The notes: a model not told the origin generated them from the letters alone. Shown: positions 1-10,306, counted from the first letter of the stretch. The stretch is 64,000 nt of DNA from Kocuria marina (GCF_000786655.1 NZ_JROM01000041.1:62001-126000); one strand, 5' to 3'. Numbers and translations are program-made.

Positions 1-94
1 CGTGCGGCGTGCCCGTGGGGGACGGGCAGAAGCGCACGCGCACGGGTGCGTCGGCGGGAACGGTGGGGTGCAAAGTCGCTGCGTCGTCAGTCAT
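1..94 (-). CDS. gltX: glutamyl-tRNA synthetase, N-terminal fragment
   Basis: Only the first 31 codons are inside the window. The gene reads off the left edge on the minus strand from ATG at 94. The translation ends in VRVRFCPSPTGTPH, the class I synthetase entry motif of GltX (HIGH-equivalent PSPTGTPHVG). A short Asp/Ala/Pro-containing leader of about 15 residues precedes it. A TAGAAT box (104-109) lies 9 nt upstream, so the 5' UTR would be very short. GltX charges tRNA-Glu in the cytoplasm. Identification rests on this short motif plus position behind the FAH-family gene, an order common in related actinobacteria. Confidence 0.85.
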   Translation of the reverse strand, partial: MTDDAATLHPTVPADAPVRVRFCPSPTGTPH

Positions 95-103
95 GATGCG
101 TTC

Positions 104-109
104 ATTCTA
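104..109 (-). promoter_or_regulatory. putative -10 box (TAGAAT) of gltX
   Basis: TAGAAT sits 9 nt before the gltX ATG. Transcription would start 1-3 nt before the codon. No convincing Shine-Dalgarno is seen. Confidence 0.45.
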
Positions 110-276
110 CGGGTAGCAGTCACCCCCGCGGCGGGCACGCGGACTGCCCGCGCGGGCGTCGGCGAGCGCTGCCGCACGGCCCCGGCCGGCTCCGACGACG
201 GCGCGCCGCGGGGTGGTTCGGCAACGCGTGCGCCCCGGAGTGGTTCCCACGACGACGCACGCCAGGTGGTCGGGCG

Positions 277-324
277 ACGGCGCACCCCGGGTGGCCGGTA
301 ACGGCGCACCCCGGGGTGAGCCGG
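277..324. repeat. two-copy direct repeat
   Basis: The intergenic interval 95-336 holds two near-identical copies of a roughly 23-nt unit beginning ACGGCGCACCCCGGG (277-298 and 301-324). Nothing else is recognisable in the interval apart from the gltX promoter. Confidence 0.6.
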
Positions 325-336
325 CGACGCGCCGGG

Positions 337-1110
337 TCAGCGCCGCAGCACCGTGGTGAGCTCGCCGATCCCCTCGACCTGCACGGAAAGCTGATCGCCC
401 TCGTCCACGATCCCGACGCCCGCGGGGGTCCCGGTGAGGATCACGTCACCGGGCAGCAGCGTGAAGGCCTCGGACGCGTAGGAGACGAGTGTGGCGACGT
501 CGAAGATCATGTCCCGCGTGTTGCCGTCCTGCTTGAGCTGCCCGTTCACGGTGGAGCGCACGGACAGGGCGGAGGTGTCCAGCTCGGTCTCGATCCACGG
601 GCCGATCGGGCACGCACCGTCGAACCCCTTGGCCCGGGCCCACTGGCCGTCGGTGCGCTGGGCGTCGCGGGCCGTGAGGTCGTTCGCAGCGGTGTACCCG
701 AACACGACCTCGGGAACGCGTTCCACGGGGACGTCCTTGCACATGCGCCCGATCACCACGGCGAGCTCGGCCTCGTACGAGACCTCCTCGGTCCAGCTGG
801 GCAGGGTCACGGGATCCCCGGGACCGGAGACCGCGGTGTTCGGCTTGAAGAACAGCATGGGAGCGGGCGGCAGCTCGTTGCCGAGCTCCTCCGCGTGCGC
901 CGCGTAGTTGCGCCCCACGCACACGATCTTGGAGCGCGGGATCACCGGGGCGAGCAACCGGGCCTCGGACACGGCCACGGTGCGTTCGAGTTCCTGGATC
1001 CCCACGTACAGGGGGTCGCCGGTGAGATACCGCAGCGTCTCGGCGCCGGGTTCCCCGTGCACCGTGCCGAAGTGGATTTCGTTGTCGTGTGTGAACCGTG
1101 CGATGCGCAT
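337..1110 (-). CDS. fumarylacetoacetate hydrolase family protein
   Basis: 257-residue cytosolic enzyme of the FAH/2-hydroxyhepta-2,4-diene-1,7-dioate isomerase fold. Characteristic stretches are VGRNYAAHAEELG (about 65-77), LFFKPNTAVSGPGD, the metal-binding glutamate in SYEAELAVVIGR, DLTARDAQ and the C-terminal LTGTPAGVG loop. Members cleave or decarboxylate beta-diketo acids such as oxaloacetate or acylpyruvates, and the exact substrate cannot be told from sequence. ATG 1110 is chosen because TAGCCT lies exactly 6 nt before it. GTG 1116 is in frame but would sit inside the promoter spacing. It lies between ilvE and gltX on the same strand. Confidence 0.88.
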   Translation of the reverse strand: MRIARFTHDNEIHFGTVHGEPGAETLRYLTGDPLYVGIQELERTVAVSEARLLAPVIPRSKIVCVGRNYAAHAEELGNELPPAPMLFFKPNTAVSGPGDPVTLPSWTEEVSYEAELAVVIGRMCKDVPVERVPEVVFGYTAANDLTARDAQRTDGQWARAKGFDGACPIGPWIETELDTSALSVRSTVNGQLKQDGNTRDMIFDVATLVSYASEAFTLLPGDVILTGTPAGVGIVDEGDQLSVQVEGIGELTTVLRR

Positions 1111-1116
1111 GCTCAC

Positions 1117-1122
1117 AGGCTA
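1117..1122 (-). promoter_or_regulatory. -10 box (TAGCCT) of FAH-family gene
   Basis: TAGCCT-N6-ATG, a leaderless-type arrangement. Its -35 region falls inside the hairpin that follows ilvE. Confidence 0.6.
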
Positions 1123-1125
1123 CAC

Positions 1126-1165
1126 AGCCGCCCCCGGTGCGACCGAGGTCGGACCGGGGGCGGCT
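1126..1165 (-). terminator. hairpin after ilvE
   Basis: Perfect 13-bp inverted repeat (1126-1138 with 1153-1165), GC-rich, with a small inner GACC/GGTC stem and no U-run. It sits 62 nt past the ilvE stop and directly in front of the FAH gene promoter. Confidence 0.65.
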
Positions 1166-1227
1166 GCTCGAACGGGTGGCACGGACCCCGCCACGCGAAG
1201 CGTGCCGAGGGATTCACGCCACGCGGA

Positions 1228-2325
1228 TCACGCCAGGCGGGTCAACCAACCATGCGTGTCCTCCGCCTTGCCGGTCTGGATGTCCAGCAGCTGCTTGCGG
1301 ATGGACATGGTCACCTCACCGGGCGCCGCGTCCTCCGGACCGATGGTCTCCTCATGGCTCACGAGCCGCCGCACGGGTGCGATCACCGCGGCCGTGCCGC
1401 ACGCGAAGACTTCCGTGAGGTGCCCCGAGTTCACGCCCTCGCGCCACTCGTCCAGGGTGAAGGCGCGTTCCTCGACCTGCAGCCCGCGCTCCTTGGCCAG
1501 CTGGATCACGGAGTCACGCGTGATCCCCTCGAGGATGGTCCCGGTCAGTTCGGGGGTCACGAGCCGGCCGTCGTCGAAGACGAAGAACACGTTCATGCCA
1601 CCGAGTTCCTCGACCGCGTCCCCGCGCTCGTGGTCCAGGAAGAGCACCTGGCTGCACCCGTGCGCGTCCCCCTCCATCTGGGCGATCAACGACGCCGCGT
1701 AGTTGCCACCGCACTTCGCGGAGCCCGTGCCGCCCTTGCCCGCGCGGGCGTACGTGCGCGAGAGCCAGATGTCCACGGGTTCGACCGTGCCGAAGTAATT
1801 GCCCGCCGGGGACGCGATCACGGAGAACAGCGCCTCCCTGGACGGACGCACCCCCAGGAACGGCTCCGTACCGATCATGAACGGACGGATGTAGAGGGAC
1901 TCGCCCTCCCCGGAAGGAACCCACTTCTCGTCCTGGGCCACGAGCTCGCGGATGGCATCTACAAACGTCTCCTCGGGCAGCGCGGGCAGGGCCAGCCGCT
2001 GCGCCGAGCGATTCAGCCGCGCGGCGTTGACCTCGGGGCGGAAACTCCACACGGATCCGTCCGCGTGCCGGTAGGCCTTGAGTCCCTCGAAGATCTCCTG
2101 GCCGTAGTGCAGCACGGCGGTGGACGGGTCCAGGCTCAGCGGGCCGTACGACTGCAGCCGTGCGTTGTCCCAGCGGCCGGTGTTCGCTTCCACGTCCCCC
2201 TGCCAGTCGATGCACACCATGTGGTCCGTGAAGTGTTTGCCGAAACCGGGGTTCTGCAACACGGCTTCGCGCACCTCATCGGTTGCGGGGTGAGGGTTGA
2301 GCTGCTTGACGAATTCAGTGCTCAC
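1228..2325 (-). CDS. ilvE: branched-chain amino acid aminotransferase
   Basis: 365-residue class IV PLP aminotransferase that transfers the amino group between glutamate and the 2-keto acids of Leu, Ile and Val, the last step of their synthesis and first of their breakdown. The family pattern is clear: GQEIFEGLKAYRHADGS, RPEVNAARLNRSA, the PLP lysine in SAKCGGNYAAS (Lys204), LGGMNVFFVFDDG and the FACGTAAVIAPV loop. Start GTG 2325 has AAGGAG 7 nt upstream. The neighbour leuB is 108 nt upstream on the same strand. The length and motifs match the actinobacterial type II BCAT. Confidence 0.96.
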   Translation of the reverse strand: MSTEFVKQLNPHPATDEVREAVLQNPGFGKHFTDHMVCIDWQGDVEANTGRWDNARLQSYGPLSLDPSTAVLHYGQEIFEGLKAYRHADGSVWSFRPEVNAARLNRSAQRLALPALPEETFVDAIRELVAQDEKWVPSGEGESLYIRPFMIGTEPFLGVRPSREALFSVIASPAGNYFGTVEPVDIWLSRTYARAGKGGTGSAKCGGNYAASLIAQMEGDAHGCSQVLFLDHERGDAVEELGGMNVFFVFDDGRLVTPELTGTILEGITRDSVIQLAKERGLQVEERAFTLDEWREGVNSGHLTEVFACGTAAVIAPVRRLVSHEETIGPEDAAPGEVTMSIRKQLLDIQTGKAEDTHGWLTRLA

Positions 2326-2433
2326 TGGTGTTCTCCTTCGACGGCGTGCTGCCGGGCATCCCTGCTGAGGCGGTGCGCTGGCACGTGATGATGTGCTCCC
2401 AGTATCCCGCCCGCGGTGGCCGGGACGCGGAAC

Positions 2434-3522
2434 CTAGGCGCTGCGCGCACCCAACTGCGCCACGACGTCGTCGCCCACCTGCGACGTGCTGCGCTGCGCG
2501 GAACCGTTCGCCTCCAGGTCTGCGCGCACGGCGGCGTTGACCTGTTCCGCGAGATCGGGGTGGCCCAGGTGCTCGAGCATCATGGCGCCCGCGAGGATCG
2601 CGGCCGTGGGCTGGGCGGTGCCGGTACCGGCGATGTCCGGGGCGGAGCCGTGGACGGGCTCGAACATGGACGGCGCGGTGCGGTCCGCGTTGATGTTGCC
2701 GCTGGGCGCCAGACCGATACCCCCGGTGACCGCGCCGGCCTGATCGGTGAGGATGTCCCCGAACAGGTTGTCGGTCACGATCACGTCGAAGCGCGCGGGG
2801 TCGGTGGTCATGAAGATCGTGGCGGCGTCGATGTGCATGTAGTCCACGGTGACGTCCGGGTACTGCTCCCCGATCTCGTCCACGGTTCGCTGGTAGAGCC
2901 GCCCGGCGTTGACCAGGACGTTGTGCTTGTGGACCAGGGTCAGCCGCTTGCGCGTGCGGCTGTTCGCGAGGTCGAACGCGTAGCGCACCAGGCGGCGGAC
3001 ACCGTGGGCGGTGTTCACGGACACCTCGGTCGCGATCTCGTGCTCGGTGCCCGTACGCAGCGTGCCACCGTTACCCGCGTAGAGCCCCTCGGTGCCCTCG
3101 CGCACGACCACGAAGTCGATCTCCCCCGGGTCCGACAGCGGACTCGTGGCACCCGGGTACAGCACCGCGGGGCGCAGGTTGATGTAGTGGTCGAACCCGA
3201 AGCGCAGCTTGAGCAGCAGATCGCGTTCGAGGATCCCGGAGGGGATGCGTTTGTCGTTGGGGGCGGCACCCACGGCACCGAACAGGATCGCGTCGTGGGA
3301 ACGCAACCGCTCCATGGTGTCCTCGTTGAGCACCTCACCGGTCTCGAGCCAGTGCTCGGCTCCGAGCGGGTAGCTGGTCTTCTCGAGGGTCACCCCCGCG
3401 GGGCGGGTCACGGCGTCGAGGACCTTGACGGCCTCGGCCACGACCTCCGGGCCGATACCGTCACCGGGCAGGACGGCGATCGAGTGGCTGCGGGCGGGTG
3501 CGGGAGGTGACGTTGGACTCAT
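2434..3522 (-). CDS. leuB: 3-isopropylmalate dehydrogenase
   Basis: 362 residues. It oxidatively decarboxylates 3-isopropylmalate to 2-ketoisocaproate in leucine synthesis, using NAD and Mg2+. Visible features are the N-terminal [10 protein letters not shown], the substrate-binding [13 protein letters not shown] region, the catalytic Lys in VHKHNVL and the metal aspartates in [15 protein letters not shown], followed by a [14 protein letters not shown] nucleotide loop. The start is fixed by TAAGCT-N6-ATG (leaderless type), and a GTG/ATG further in lacks such a box. The downstream gene is ilvE. Confidence 0.95.
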   Translation of the reverse strand: MSPTSPPAPARSHSIAVLPGDGIGPEVVAEAVKVLDAVTRPAGVTLEKTSYPLGAEHWLETGEVLNEDTMERLRSHDAILFGAVGAAPNDKRIPSGILERDLLLKLRFGFDHYINLRPAVLYPGATSPLSDPGEIDFVVVREGTEGLYAGNGGTLRTGTEHEIATEVSVNTAHGVRRLVRYAFDLANSRTRKRLTLVHKHNVLVNAGRLYQRTVDEIGEQYPDVTVDYMHIDAATIFMTTDPARFDVIVTDNLFGDILTDQAGAVTGGIGLAPSGNINADRTAPSMFEPVHGSAPDIAGTGTAQPTAAILAGAMMLEHLGHPDLAEQVNAAVRADLEANGSAQRSTSQVGDDVVAQLGARSA

Positions 3523-3528
3523 GGGGCC

Positions 3529-3534
3529 AGCTTA
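3529..3534 (-). promoter_or_regulatory. -10 box (TAAGCT) of leuB
   Basis: TAAGCT-N6-ATG, with no Shine-Dalgarno between box and start. Confidence 0.6.
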
Positions 3535-3749
3535 GGTGCGCCCGCCGCGGCCTTCCACATGGTGAACGCGGGTTTCACATAGCGAGACGAAGGGTGGCCG
3601 TGAGGTCCGCTGACAGCCGACCGGACCGACGACGCGCGGCCGGCCCGCAACGCTGGCTGCGGCGTCGTGCGGACACGCAACGGCCGGGCCATCGGACGAC
3701 GACCCGGCCACCGCACCCCAATACCGCAGTACCTCGGTCCCGCGGTACC

Positions 3750-5303
3750 TCAGTCCTGCAGGGCCTCCGGTGCCTCGTAGCGCGGGAACACGCCGGAGGG
3801 CTTGGGCAGTTCGGTGCCCGCGGCGAGCCGCGTGCCCAGGGCGGAGAACTGCCGCGCCTCCCCCTCGGGCTGACCGAGCTGGTCCAGCAGCCTGGCCATG
3901 GAATCCGGCATGACCGGCTGCACCAGGATCGCGACGATGCGCAGCACCTCCGCGGTCACGTACAGCACCGTGGCCATCCGCTCCGGGTCGGTCTTGCGTA
4001 GGACCCACGGCTCTTGCGCCGTGAAGTAGCGGTTCGCCGAGGCGATGACCCGCCACACGGTCTCCAGGCCGCGGTGGAACGCGAGCTCGTCGAACGCCGC
4101 GCGGTAGTCCCCGACCGCCGACTCCGCCTGGGCGAGCATCTCGAGGTCCTCCGCAGTGAAGTCGCGCGGCTCGGGCACCGCGCCCCCGAGGTTCTTGGCG
4201 ATCATCGACAGGCTGCGCTGGGCCAGGTTGCCGAGGTCGTTGGCGAGGTCCGAGTTGATTCGCCCGGCGATCGCGTCGTGCGAGTAGTTGCCGTCCTGAC
4301 CGAACGGGACCTCGCGCAGCAGGAAGAAGCGCAACTGGTCCAGTCCGTACTCGCCGATCAGGGCGTGGGGATCGATCACGTTGCCCACGGACTTGGACAT
4401 CTTCTCGCCCTGGTTGAACAGGAACCCGTGCGCGAAGACCTTCCGGGGCAGCTCGAGCCCCGCGGACATCAGGAACGCCGGCCAGTACACGGCGTGGAAG
4501 CGTGCGATGTCCTTGCCGATCAGGTGCACGTCCGCGGGCCAGAACGCCCGGAACAGCTCGGCGTCCGTGTCCGGGTAGCCCAGACCCGTGAGGTAGTTGG
4601 TCAGGGCGTCCACCCACACGTACATCACGTGCTCGGGGTTGCCCGGCACGGGCACGCCCCAGTCGAACGTCGTGCGGGAGATGGACAGGTCCTGCAGCCC
4701 GCCGCTCACGAATGACGCGATCTCGTGCGAGCGCGTCTCGGGCTGGACGAACCCGGTGCGGTAGAGCTCGAGCAAGCGGTCCTGGTACGCGGAGAGCCGG
4801 AAGAAGTAGCTCTCCTCCTCGGTCCACGTGAGCTCCGTGCCCGTACCGATCGAGTAGCGCTGCCCGTCCGCGCGCACCTCGGTCTCGTCCTCGGCGTAGT
4901 AGGCCTCGTCCCGCACGGAGTACCACCCGGCGTACTTGCCCAGGTAGATGTCCCCGTGAGCCTCCATGCGCCGCCACAACTCCTGTGACGCCGCGTAGTG
5001 GTCCTCGTCCGTGGTGCGGATGAAGCGGTCGTAACCGATCTGCAGCTCGTCGTCCATGGCTTGGAACCGCGCGGAATTGGCGTCCGCGAGGTCGCGCGGG
5101 CTCATGTCCAGCTTCTCCGCGGTCTGCTGCATCTTCTGGCCGTGCTCGTCCGTTCCCGTCTGGAAGCGGACGTCGAAGCCGTCCAGCCGCTTGAACCGGG
5201 CCAGGGTGTCCGCGGCGATCGCCTCGTAGGCGTGGCCGATGTGCGGCGCGCCGTTGGGGTAGGAGATGGCCGTGGTCACGTAGAAGGGAGTCTGCTCAGT
5301 CAC
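3750..5303 (-). CDS. metG: methionyl-tRNA synthetase
   Basis: 517-residue class I synthetase that charges tRNA-Met. HIGH is present as HIGH at residues 21-24 and KMSKS at 301-305 ([10 protein letters not shown]). The domain order is Rossmann fold with inserted connective peptide, stem-contact fold and alpha-helical anticodon domain ([14 protein letters not shown]). The length is that of the short actinobacterial form, with no C-terminal EMAP-like dimerisation domain and no clear zinc-knuckle cysteine quartet. Start GTG 5303 follows TAGAGT by 6 nt. No T-box or SAM leader precedes it. Confidence 0.96.
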   Translation of the reverse strand: MTEQTPFYVTTAISYPNGAPHIGHAYEAIAADTLARFKRLDGFDVRFQTGTDEHGQKMQQTAEKLDMSPRDLADANSARFQAMDDELQIGYDRFIRTTDEDHYAASQELWRRMEAHGDIYLGKYAGWYSVRDEAYYAEDETEVRADGQRYSIGTGTELTWTEEESYFFRLSAYQDRLLELYRTGFVQPETRSHEIASFVSGGLQDLSISRTTFDWGVPVPGNPEHVMYVWVDALTNYLTGLGYPDTDAELFRAFWPADVHLIGKDIARFHAVYWPAFLMSAGLELPRKVFAHGFLFNQGEKMSKSVGNVIDPHALIGEYGLDQLRFFLLREVPFGQDGNYSHDAIAGRINSDLANDLGNLAQRSLSMIAKNLGGAVPEPRDFTAEDLEMLAQAESAVGDYRAAFDELAFHRGLETVWRVIASANRYFTAQEPWVLRKTDPERMATVLYVTAEVLRIVAILVQPVMPDSMARLLDQLGQPEGEARQFSALGTRLAAGTELPKPSGVFPRYEAPEALQD

Positions 5304-5309
5304 CCCACC

Positions 5310-5315
5310 ACTCTA
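5310..5315 (-). promoter_or_regulatory. -10 box (TAGAGT) of metG
   Basis: TAGAGT-N6-GTG, leaderless type. It lies only about 40 nt from the hairpin that ends the ilv operon. Confidence 0.6.
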
Positions 5316-5353
5316 TCGACCCGCGCGGCGTGTCCGTGGCCCTTGAATCGGGT

Positions 5354-5405
5354 ACGACGACGCCGCGGTGCCCCTCGCGTGGGAGGGGTACCGCGGCGTC
5401 GTCGT
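5354..5405 (-). terminator. long hairpin ending ilvBNC, built from the ACGACGCCGC motif
   Basis: Inverted repeat of about 22 bp (5354-5375 with 5384-5405, one wobble) with an 8-nt loop. Both arms carry the recurring 10-mer ACGACGCCGC (5357-5366 and 5393-5402). It sits 45 nt downstream of the ilvC stop. There is no U-run. Confidence 0.75.
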
Positions 5406-5450
5406 CAGTTGTCCCGCGCTCTGCCGACGCGGAGGCAACGGAGGGAGGGA

Positions 5451-6485
<1,035 letters not shown>

Positions 6486-6573
6486 CTATCTCCTTCGAAT
6501 AGCGGATGGGCATTGCACGTCGGGGCGCAACGGCACGGCGTTGCGCGGGATCCGGTGTCCTGCGGCCGAGCGG

Positions 6574-7083
6574 TCAGTGCCGCAGGGCGCGATCGGACAT
6601 GGACTTGGGGCCGCGGCCCAGGGCCACGGTGCCGGCTCGCACGATCTCCCGGATCCCGAAGGGCTCCAGGACGTCCATGAGGGCGTGGATCTTGTCGCGC
6701 GATCCGGTGGATTCGATGACCACGGATTCCGTGGAGACGTCCACGATCGTGGCGCGGAACAGGTCCGCGGCCTGCGTGACCTGCAACCGGGTGGTCGCGT
6801 CCGCGCGGACCTTCACTAGGATGTGGTCGCGCTGCACGGAGGACTCCGGCGAGAGCTCCACGATCTTGATCACGTTGATCAGCTTGTTCAGCTGCTTGGT
6901 GACCTGCTCGAGCAGCTCACCCTCGGCGTCGACCACCACGGTGATCCGGGAGATACCGCTCAGCTCCGTGGGACCCACGGCGAGCGAGTGGATGTTGAAC
7001 GCGCGGCGCGCGAACAGCCCGGCCACGCGGGTCAGCACACCCGGCTTGTCCTCCACCAGAACGGAAAGAGTGTGTCGGCTCAT
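6574..7083 (-). CDS. ilvN: acetolactate synthase regulatory (small) subunit
   Basis: 169 residues. The N-terminal ACT domain (about 3-75, starting TLSVLVEDKPGVLTRVAGLFARR) binds valine for feedback inhibition, and the C-terminal half is the IlvN dimerisation domain ending in ALGRGP. It begins 3 nt after the ilvB stop, so it is translated together with the catalytic subunit. The cytosolic complex makes acetolactate and acetohydroxybutyrate. Confidence 0.96.
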   Translation of the reverse strand: MSRHTLSVLVEDKPGVLTRVAGLFARRAFNIHSLAVGPTELSGISRITVVVDAEGELLEQVTKQLNKLINVIKIVELSPESSVQRDHILVKVRADATTRLQVTQAADLFRATIVDVSTESVVIESTGSRDKIHALMDVLEPFGIREIVRAGTVALGRGPKSMSDRALRH

Positions 7084-7086
7084 CGA

Positions 7087-8964
7087 TCAGTCCTCCGTGT
7101 TCCACTCGGGCGTCATGTTGCGGGCGATCTGGATCTGGTCGTTGGAGACCCCGGCCGGGACCATGGGCCACACCATGGCGTTCGCGGAGACCACGAAGTC
7201 GATCACCACGGGGCGGTCGTTGATCTCGAGCGCCTTCTTGATGGTCTCGTCCACGTCCTCGTCCCTCTCGCAGCGCAGAGCGGCGCAGCCGTAGGCGTCG
7301 GCGAGCTTCACGAAGTCGGGGATCCGCCGGGAGTTGTGGCCCGTGTTCAGCTCGGTGTTGGAGTAGCGACCGTCGTAGAACAGGGTCTGCCACTGGCGCA
7401 CCATGCCGAGCGACGAGTTGTTGATCACCGCGACCTTGATGGGGATGTCGTTGATCACGCACGTGGCGAGTTCCTGATTGGTCATCTGGAAGCACCCGTC
7501 ACCGTCGATCGCCCACACCACCCGATCGGGCTGGGCCACCTGCGCGCCCATGGCCGCGGGCACCGCGAATCCCATGGTGCCCAAACCGGCGGAGTTCAAC
7601 CACTGCCGGGGCCGCTCGTAGTCCACGAAATGCGTGGACCACATCTGGTGCTGACCCACACCGGAGACGTAGACCGCCTCCGGACCGGTCAGCTCGGAGA
7701 TGCGCTCGATCACGTACTGGGGGCTGCCCAGACCGTCATCGGTCTTGGTGTAGCCCAGCGGATAGGTCTCGCTCAGGGAGTTCAGGGTGTCCCACCACAA
7801 GCCCAGATCCGGAGTACCGGTCTCGTCGAACTCCTGGCGCACGGCCTGGGTGAGGTCCGGGATCACGAACTTGAGATCCCCCACGATGGGCACGTCCGCC
7901 ACGCGGTTCTTGGAGATCTCCGCGGGGTCGATGTCCGCGTGGATCACCTTGGCGTTCGGGGCGAACGAGCTCAGCTGTCCGGTCACGCGGTCGTCGAAGC
8001 GCGCTCCCAGGGTGATCAGCAGGTCCGACTGTTGCAGCGCGTACACCGCCGGCACGGTCCCGTGCATCCCGGGCATGCCCAGGTTCTGGTCGTGCGAGTC
8101 CGGGAAGATCCCGCGCGCCGTGAGCGTGGTGACCACCGGCGCACCGGTGAGCTCGGCGAGCTCGAGCAGTTCCGCGGGCACGTCCGCCCGCATGGCGCCG
8201 CCACCCGTGTAGAGCACCGGACGCTGGGCCGCCGCGATCATGCGGGCGGCCTCCTTGATCTGCTTGGAGTGCCCGCGGGTCACGGGACGGTACCCCGGCA
8301 GTTCCATCTGCGGGGGCCAGCTGAAGGTCATCATCGCCTGCTGGGCGTCCTTGGCCACGTCCACCAGGACGGGTCCCGGGCGCCCGGTCGAGGCGAGGTG
8401 GAAAGCCTCCGCGATGACCCGGGGGATCTCCTGGGCGTCCGTGACCAGGTAGGAGTGCTTGGTCACCGGCATGGTCATGCCCACGATGTCCGCCTCCTGG
8501 AAGGCGTCCGAACCGATCGCGGAGCTGGCCACCTGACCGGTGATCGCGAGCATGGGGATCGAGTCCATGTTGGCGTCCGCGAGCGCCGTCACGAGGTTCG
8601 TGGCACCGGGACCGGACGTGGCGATGCACACGCCCACGCGACCCGAGGCCAGGGCATAGCCCTCCGCAGCGTGCCCCGCACCCTGCTCGTGGCGTACGAG
8701 GATATGGTTGATCTTCTCGGTGTCCAGCAACGGGTCGTAGGTGGGCAGGATGGCACCACCCGGCAGACCGAAGACGTCCGTGACACCGAGCTGCTCGAGG
8801 GAGCGGATGATCGCCTGGGAACCGGTCATCTCCTCCGGGGCCACGACCTCCGCCGCAATACCCGTCAGCCGTGCCTGGTCCGTCTCCGCGGGCCGGGGCG
8901 CCGAGGCCGCGGGCGGCCGCCGCTGGGCCATCACCGCCGGTGAGATCGGCTGATCCTTACTCAT
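7087..8964 (-). CDS. ilvB: acetolactate synthase catalytic (large) subunit
   Basis: 625-residue TPP- and FAD-dependent enzyme. It condenses pyruvate with pyruvate or 2-oxobutyrate, the first common step of branched-chain synthesis. The catalytic Glu is in [15 protein letters not shown], the FAD/central domain has [13 protein letters not shown], and the C-terminal TPP motif is [16 protein letters not shown] with the [12 protein letters not shown] loop. About 40 extra residues precede the catalytic core, as in other actinobacterial IlvB. Start ATG 8964 has AAGGA 10 nt upstream. Expression is controlled by the leader and attenuator at 9049-9178. Confidence 0.97.
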   Translation of the reverse strand: MSKDQPISPAVMAQRRPPAASAPRPAETDQARLTGIAAEVVAPEEMTGSQAIIRSLEQLGVTDVFGLPGGAILPTYDPLLDTEKINHILVRHEQGAGHAAEGYALASGRVGVCIATSGPGATNLVTALADANMDSIPMLAITGQVASSAIGSDAFQEADIVGMTMPVTKHSYLVTDAQEIPRVIAEAFHLASTGRPGPVLVDVAKDAQQAMMTFSWPPQMELPGYRPVTRGHSKQIKEAARMIAAAQRPVLYTGGGAMRADVPAELLELAELTGAPVVTTLTARGIFPDSHDQNLGMPGMHGTVPAVYALQQSDLLITLGARFDDRVTGQLSSFAPNAKVIHADIDPAEISKNRVADVPIVGDLKFVIPDLTQAVRQEFDETGTPDLGLWWDTLNSLSETYPLGYTKTDDGLGSPQYVIERISELTGPEAVYVSGVGQHQMWSTHFVDYERPRQWLNSAGLGTMGFAVPAAMGAQVAQPDRVVWAIDGDGCFQMTNQELATCVINDIPIKVAVINNSSLGMVRQWQTLFYDGRYSNTELNTGHNSRRIPDFVKLADAYGCAALRCERDEDVDETIKKALEINDRPVVIDFVVSANAMVWPMVPAGVSNDQIQIARNMTPEWNTED

Positions 8965-9048
8965 AGTGCTGTGTCCTTACCTGCTGTGTTGTGCGAGATG
9001 CCGAGCGGGGTGGCGCGGGGCGGGCCGGTGACAGGTCGTCATACATGG

Positions 9049-9087
9049 AAAAAGGCCCTTGCCACGGGTTCCGTGGGCTGAGGGCCT
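9049..9087 (-). terminator. ilvB leader intrinsic terminator (attenuator)
   Basis: On the minus strand AGGCCCT (9087-9081) pairs with AGGGCCT (9059-9053), with an inner CCACGG/CCGTGG stem, followed by TTTTT (9053-9049). It lies 84 nt before ilvB and overlaps the 3' arm of the alternative hairpin at 9082-9120, so only one of the two can form. Confidence 0.88.
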
Positions 9088-9120
9088 GGCGGGTACGCGC
9101 GTCGAGTACGCCTCAGGCCC
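9082..9120 (-). promoter_or_regulatory. ilvB leader antiterminator hairpin
   Basis: GGGCCTG (9120-9114) pairs with CAGGCCC (9088-9082), extended inward by GGCG/CGCC and TAC/GTA. The 5' arm contains the stop codon of the leader peptide, so a ribosome that finishes the leader covers this arm and lets the terminator form. A ribosome stalled on Ile/Val/Leu codons leaves it free. Confidence 0.8.
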
Positions 9121-9178
9121 GGTGTCCGATGAGGACGACCGGTACGAGGTCTACCACGATGCGCAGTGCCGTTGTCAT
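9113..9178 (-). CDS. ilv operon leader peptide
   Basis: A 21-codon frame from ATG 9178 to TGA 9113-9115 reads MTTALRIVVDLVPVVLIGHRA. Ten of the 16 codons from Leu5 to His19's predecessors are Ile, Val or Leu, the amino acids made by the downstream operon, which is the signature of transcription attenuation. A second in-frame ATG three codons upstream (9187) is possible. ATG 9178 is preferred because the -10-like CACCAT (9191-9186) is 7 nt before it, giving a leaderless leader. No other function is expected. Confidence 0.85.
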   Translation of the reverse strand: MTTALRIVVDLVPVVLIGHRA

Positions 9179-9185
9179 ACCGCCC

Positions 9186-9215
9186 ATGGTGTGACCCACA
9201 GAACCCGGGTGTCAA
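9186..9215 (-). promoter_or_regulatory. ilvBNC promoter
   Basis: A perfect -35 TTGACA (9215-9210) is followed after 18 nt by CACCAT (9191-9186) as the -10. The predicted start of transcription is the A of the leader peptide ATG at 9178. The remaining leader sequence (9050-8965) holds only the ilvB ribosome-binding site. Confidence 0.6.
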
Positions 9216-9328
9216 ACTACGGACACCCCTTCTCACAATGTGAAACATTGTGTCCCGCACCGTGGCACCCCCGTCCGCGTGCGCGAGCCCGTCCGTGGTC
9301 GGCCGTGCGGGACCGTGGTTGTCCGTGC

Positions 9329-10306
9329 TCACTCGTCCTGCAGGGCCAGTCGGCCTGGCTGCACGAGGAACTGGGGCGAGCGACCCTGTCGGATCAGTTC
9401 CAGCTGCTCCAGGATCAGCTTGCGCACCCGGGGCCGGAACGAGACGTTGGAGCCGCCCACGTGGGGCAGCACGATGGAGCCGGCCGCGCTCATCAGCGGG
9501 TGGTCACCGGGAAGCGGTTCGGGGTCCACCACGTCCAGCGCGCAGCGCAGACGGCCGGAGACGACCTCCGCGGTCAGGGCGTCTGTGTTCACCACGGGAC
9601 CACGGCCCACGTTGACCACGAGGGCGTCGTCCGGCAGCAGTGCCAGGGTCCGCTCCCCCACCAGGTCGCGGGTCGCATCGATGAGGGGTAGCGCGAGCAC
9701 CAGGATGTCGGTGCGCGGCAGGATCTCGTCGAGTTCGTCGATGCCGTGGATCCGGCCGGCCTCGTCCTCGCGGGCGCGGGAAGCCACTCGGGTGAGCTCC
9801 ACCTCGAACGGTGCGAGTCGGGAGATGACCGCGCTTCCGATCTCCCCGACGCCCACCACGGTGACGCGCGAGTCGGCCACCGCGCGCGAGAAGTACCGCT
9901 TGTAGACACCCTCGTGCTGTTGCAACACCGCCCGGTCCAGGTTGCGCTGCGCGGTGATGATCAGTCCCAGGGCGATCTCCGCGGTCCCGGCCGCGTGCAC
10001 CCAGCCGCCGGCGGCCAGGGCCACGTCCTCCCCGATCTTCTCGGGCACACCGTCGAAGCCCGTGGACTGCAACTGCACCAGGCTCACGTCCCGGACGACG
10101 GAGGGGTCCTTGAGCCAGCGCCCGCTGTAGTAAGGGGCCACCGCGATGTCCACGTCCTCCCGGGCGCAGCCCTCCGGCTCGTTCTCCAGATCCCACAGCA
10201 CGCACGTGAAATCGGTGGTCTCGGCGCTGATCTCGTCGAAGAGCTGCTGCTCGGGCAGGGAGATCACACGCAGGTCGGACAGCGGAACATCCTGGGAGTG
10301 GCTCAT
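9329..10306 (-). CDS. D-isomer-specific 2-hydroxyacid dehydrogenase
   Basis: 325-residue NAD(P)-dependent oxidoreductase. The Rossmann motif GVGEIG is near residues 148-153, the catalytic Arg in VNVGRGPVVNTDAL, and the His in LPHVGGSN close to the C-terminus. It lacks the regulatory ACT domain of SerA, so it is not a classical phosphoglycerate dehydrogenase. Members reduce 2-keto acids (glyoxylate/hydroxypyruvate reductases and relatives). The start at ATG 10306 is set by TAGAAT 7 nt upstream. It lies behind the ilv leader region on the same strand but has its own promoter. Confidence 0.85.
   Translation of the reverse strand: MSHSQDVPLSDLRVISLPEQQLFDEISAETTDFTCVLWDLENEPEGCAREDVDIAVAPYYSGRWLKDPSVVRDVSLVQLQSTGFDGVPEKIGEDVALAAGGWVHAAGTAEIALGLIITAQRNLDRAVLQQHEGVYKRYFSRAVADSRVTVVGVGEIGSAVISRLAPFEVELTRVASRAREDEAGRIHGIDELDEILPRTDILVLALPLIDATRDLVGERTLALLPDDALVVNVGRGPVVNTDALTAEVVSGRLRCALDVVDPEPLPGDHPLMSAAGSIVLPHVGGSNVSFRPRVRKLILEQLELIRQGRSPQFLVQPGRLALQDE

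Noticed and set aside
3523-3749. T-box or SAM riboswitch near metG/leuB
   Set aside because: No T-box core sequence or SAM-riboswitch stems found. metG and leuB have leaderless-type promoters with no room for a 5' UTR.
9329-10306. serA, as often found near ilvBNC
   Set aside because: The protein is 325 residues, lacks the C-terminal allosteric and ACT domains of SerA, and stands upstream of the leader with its own promoter.
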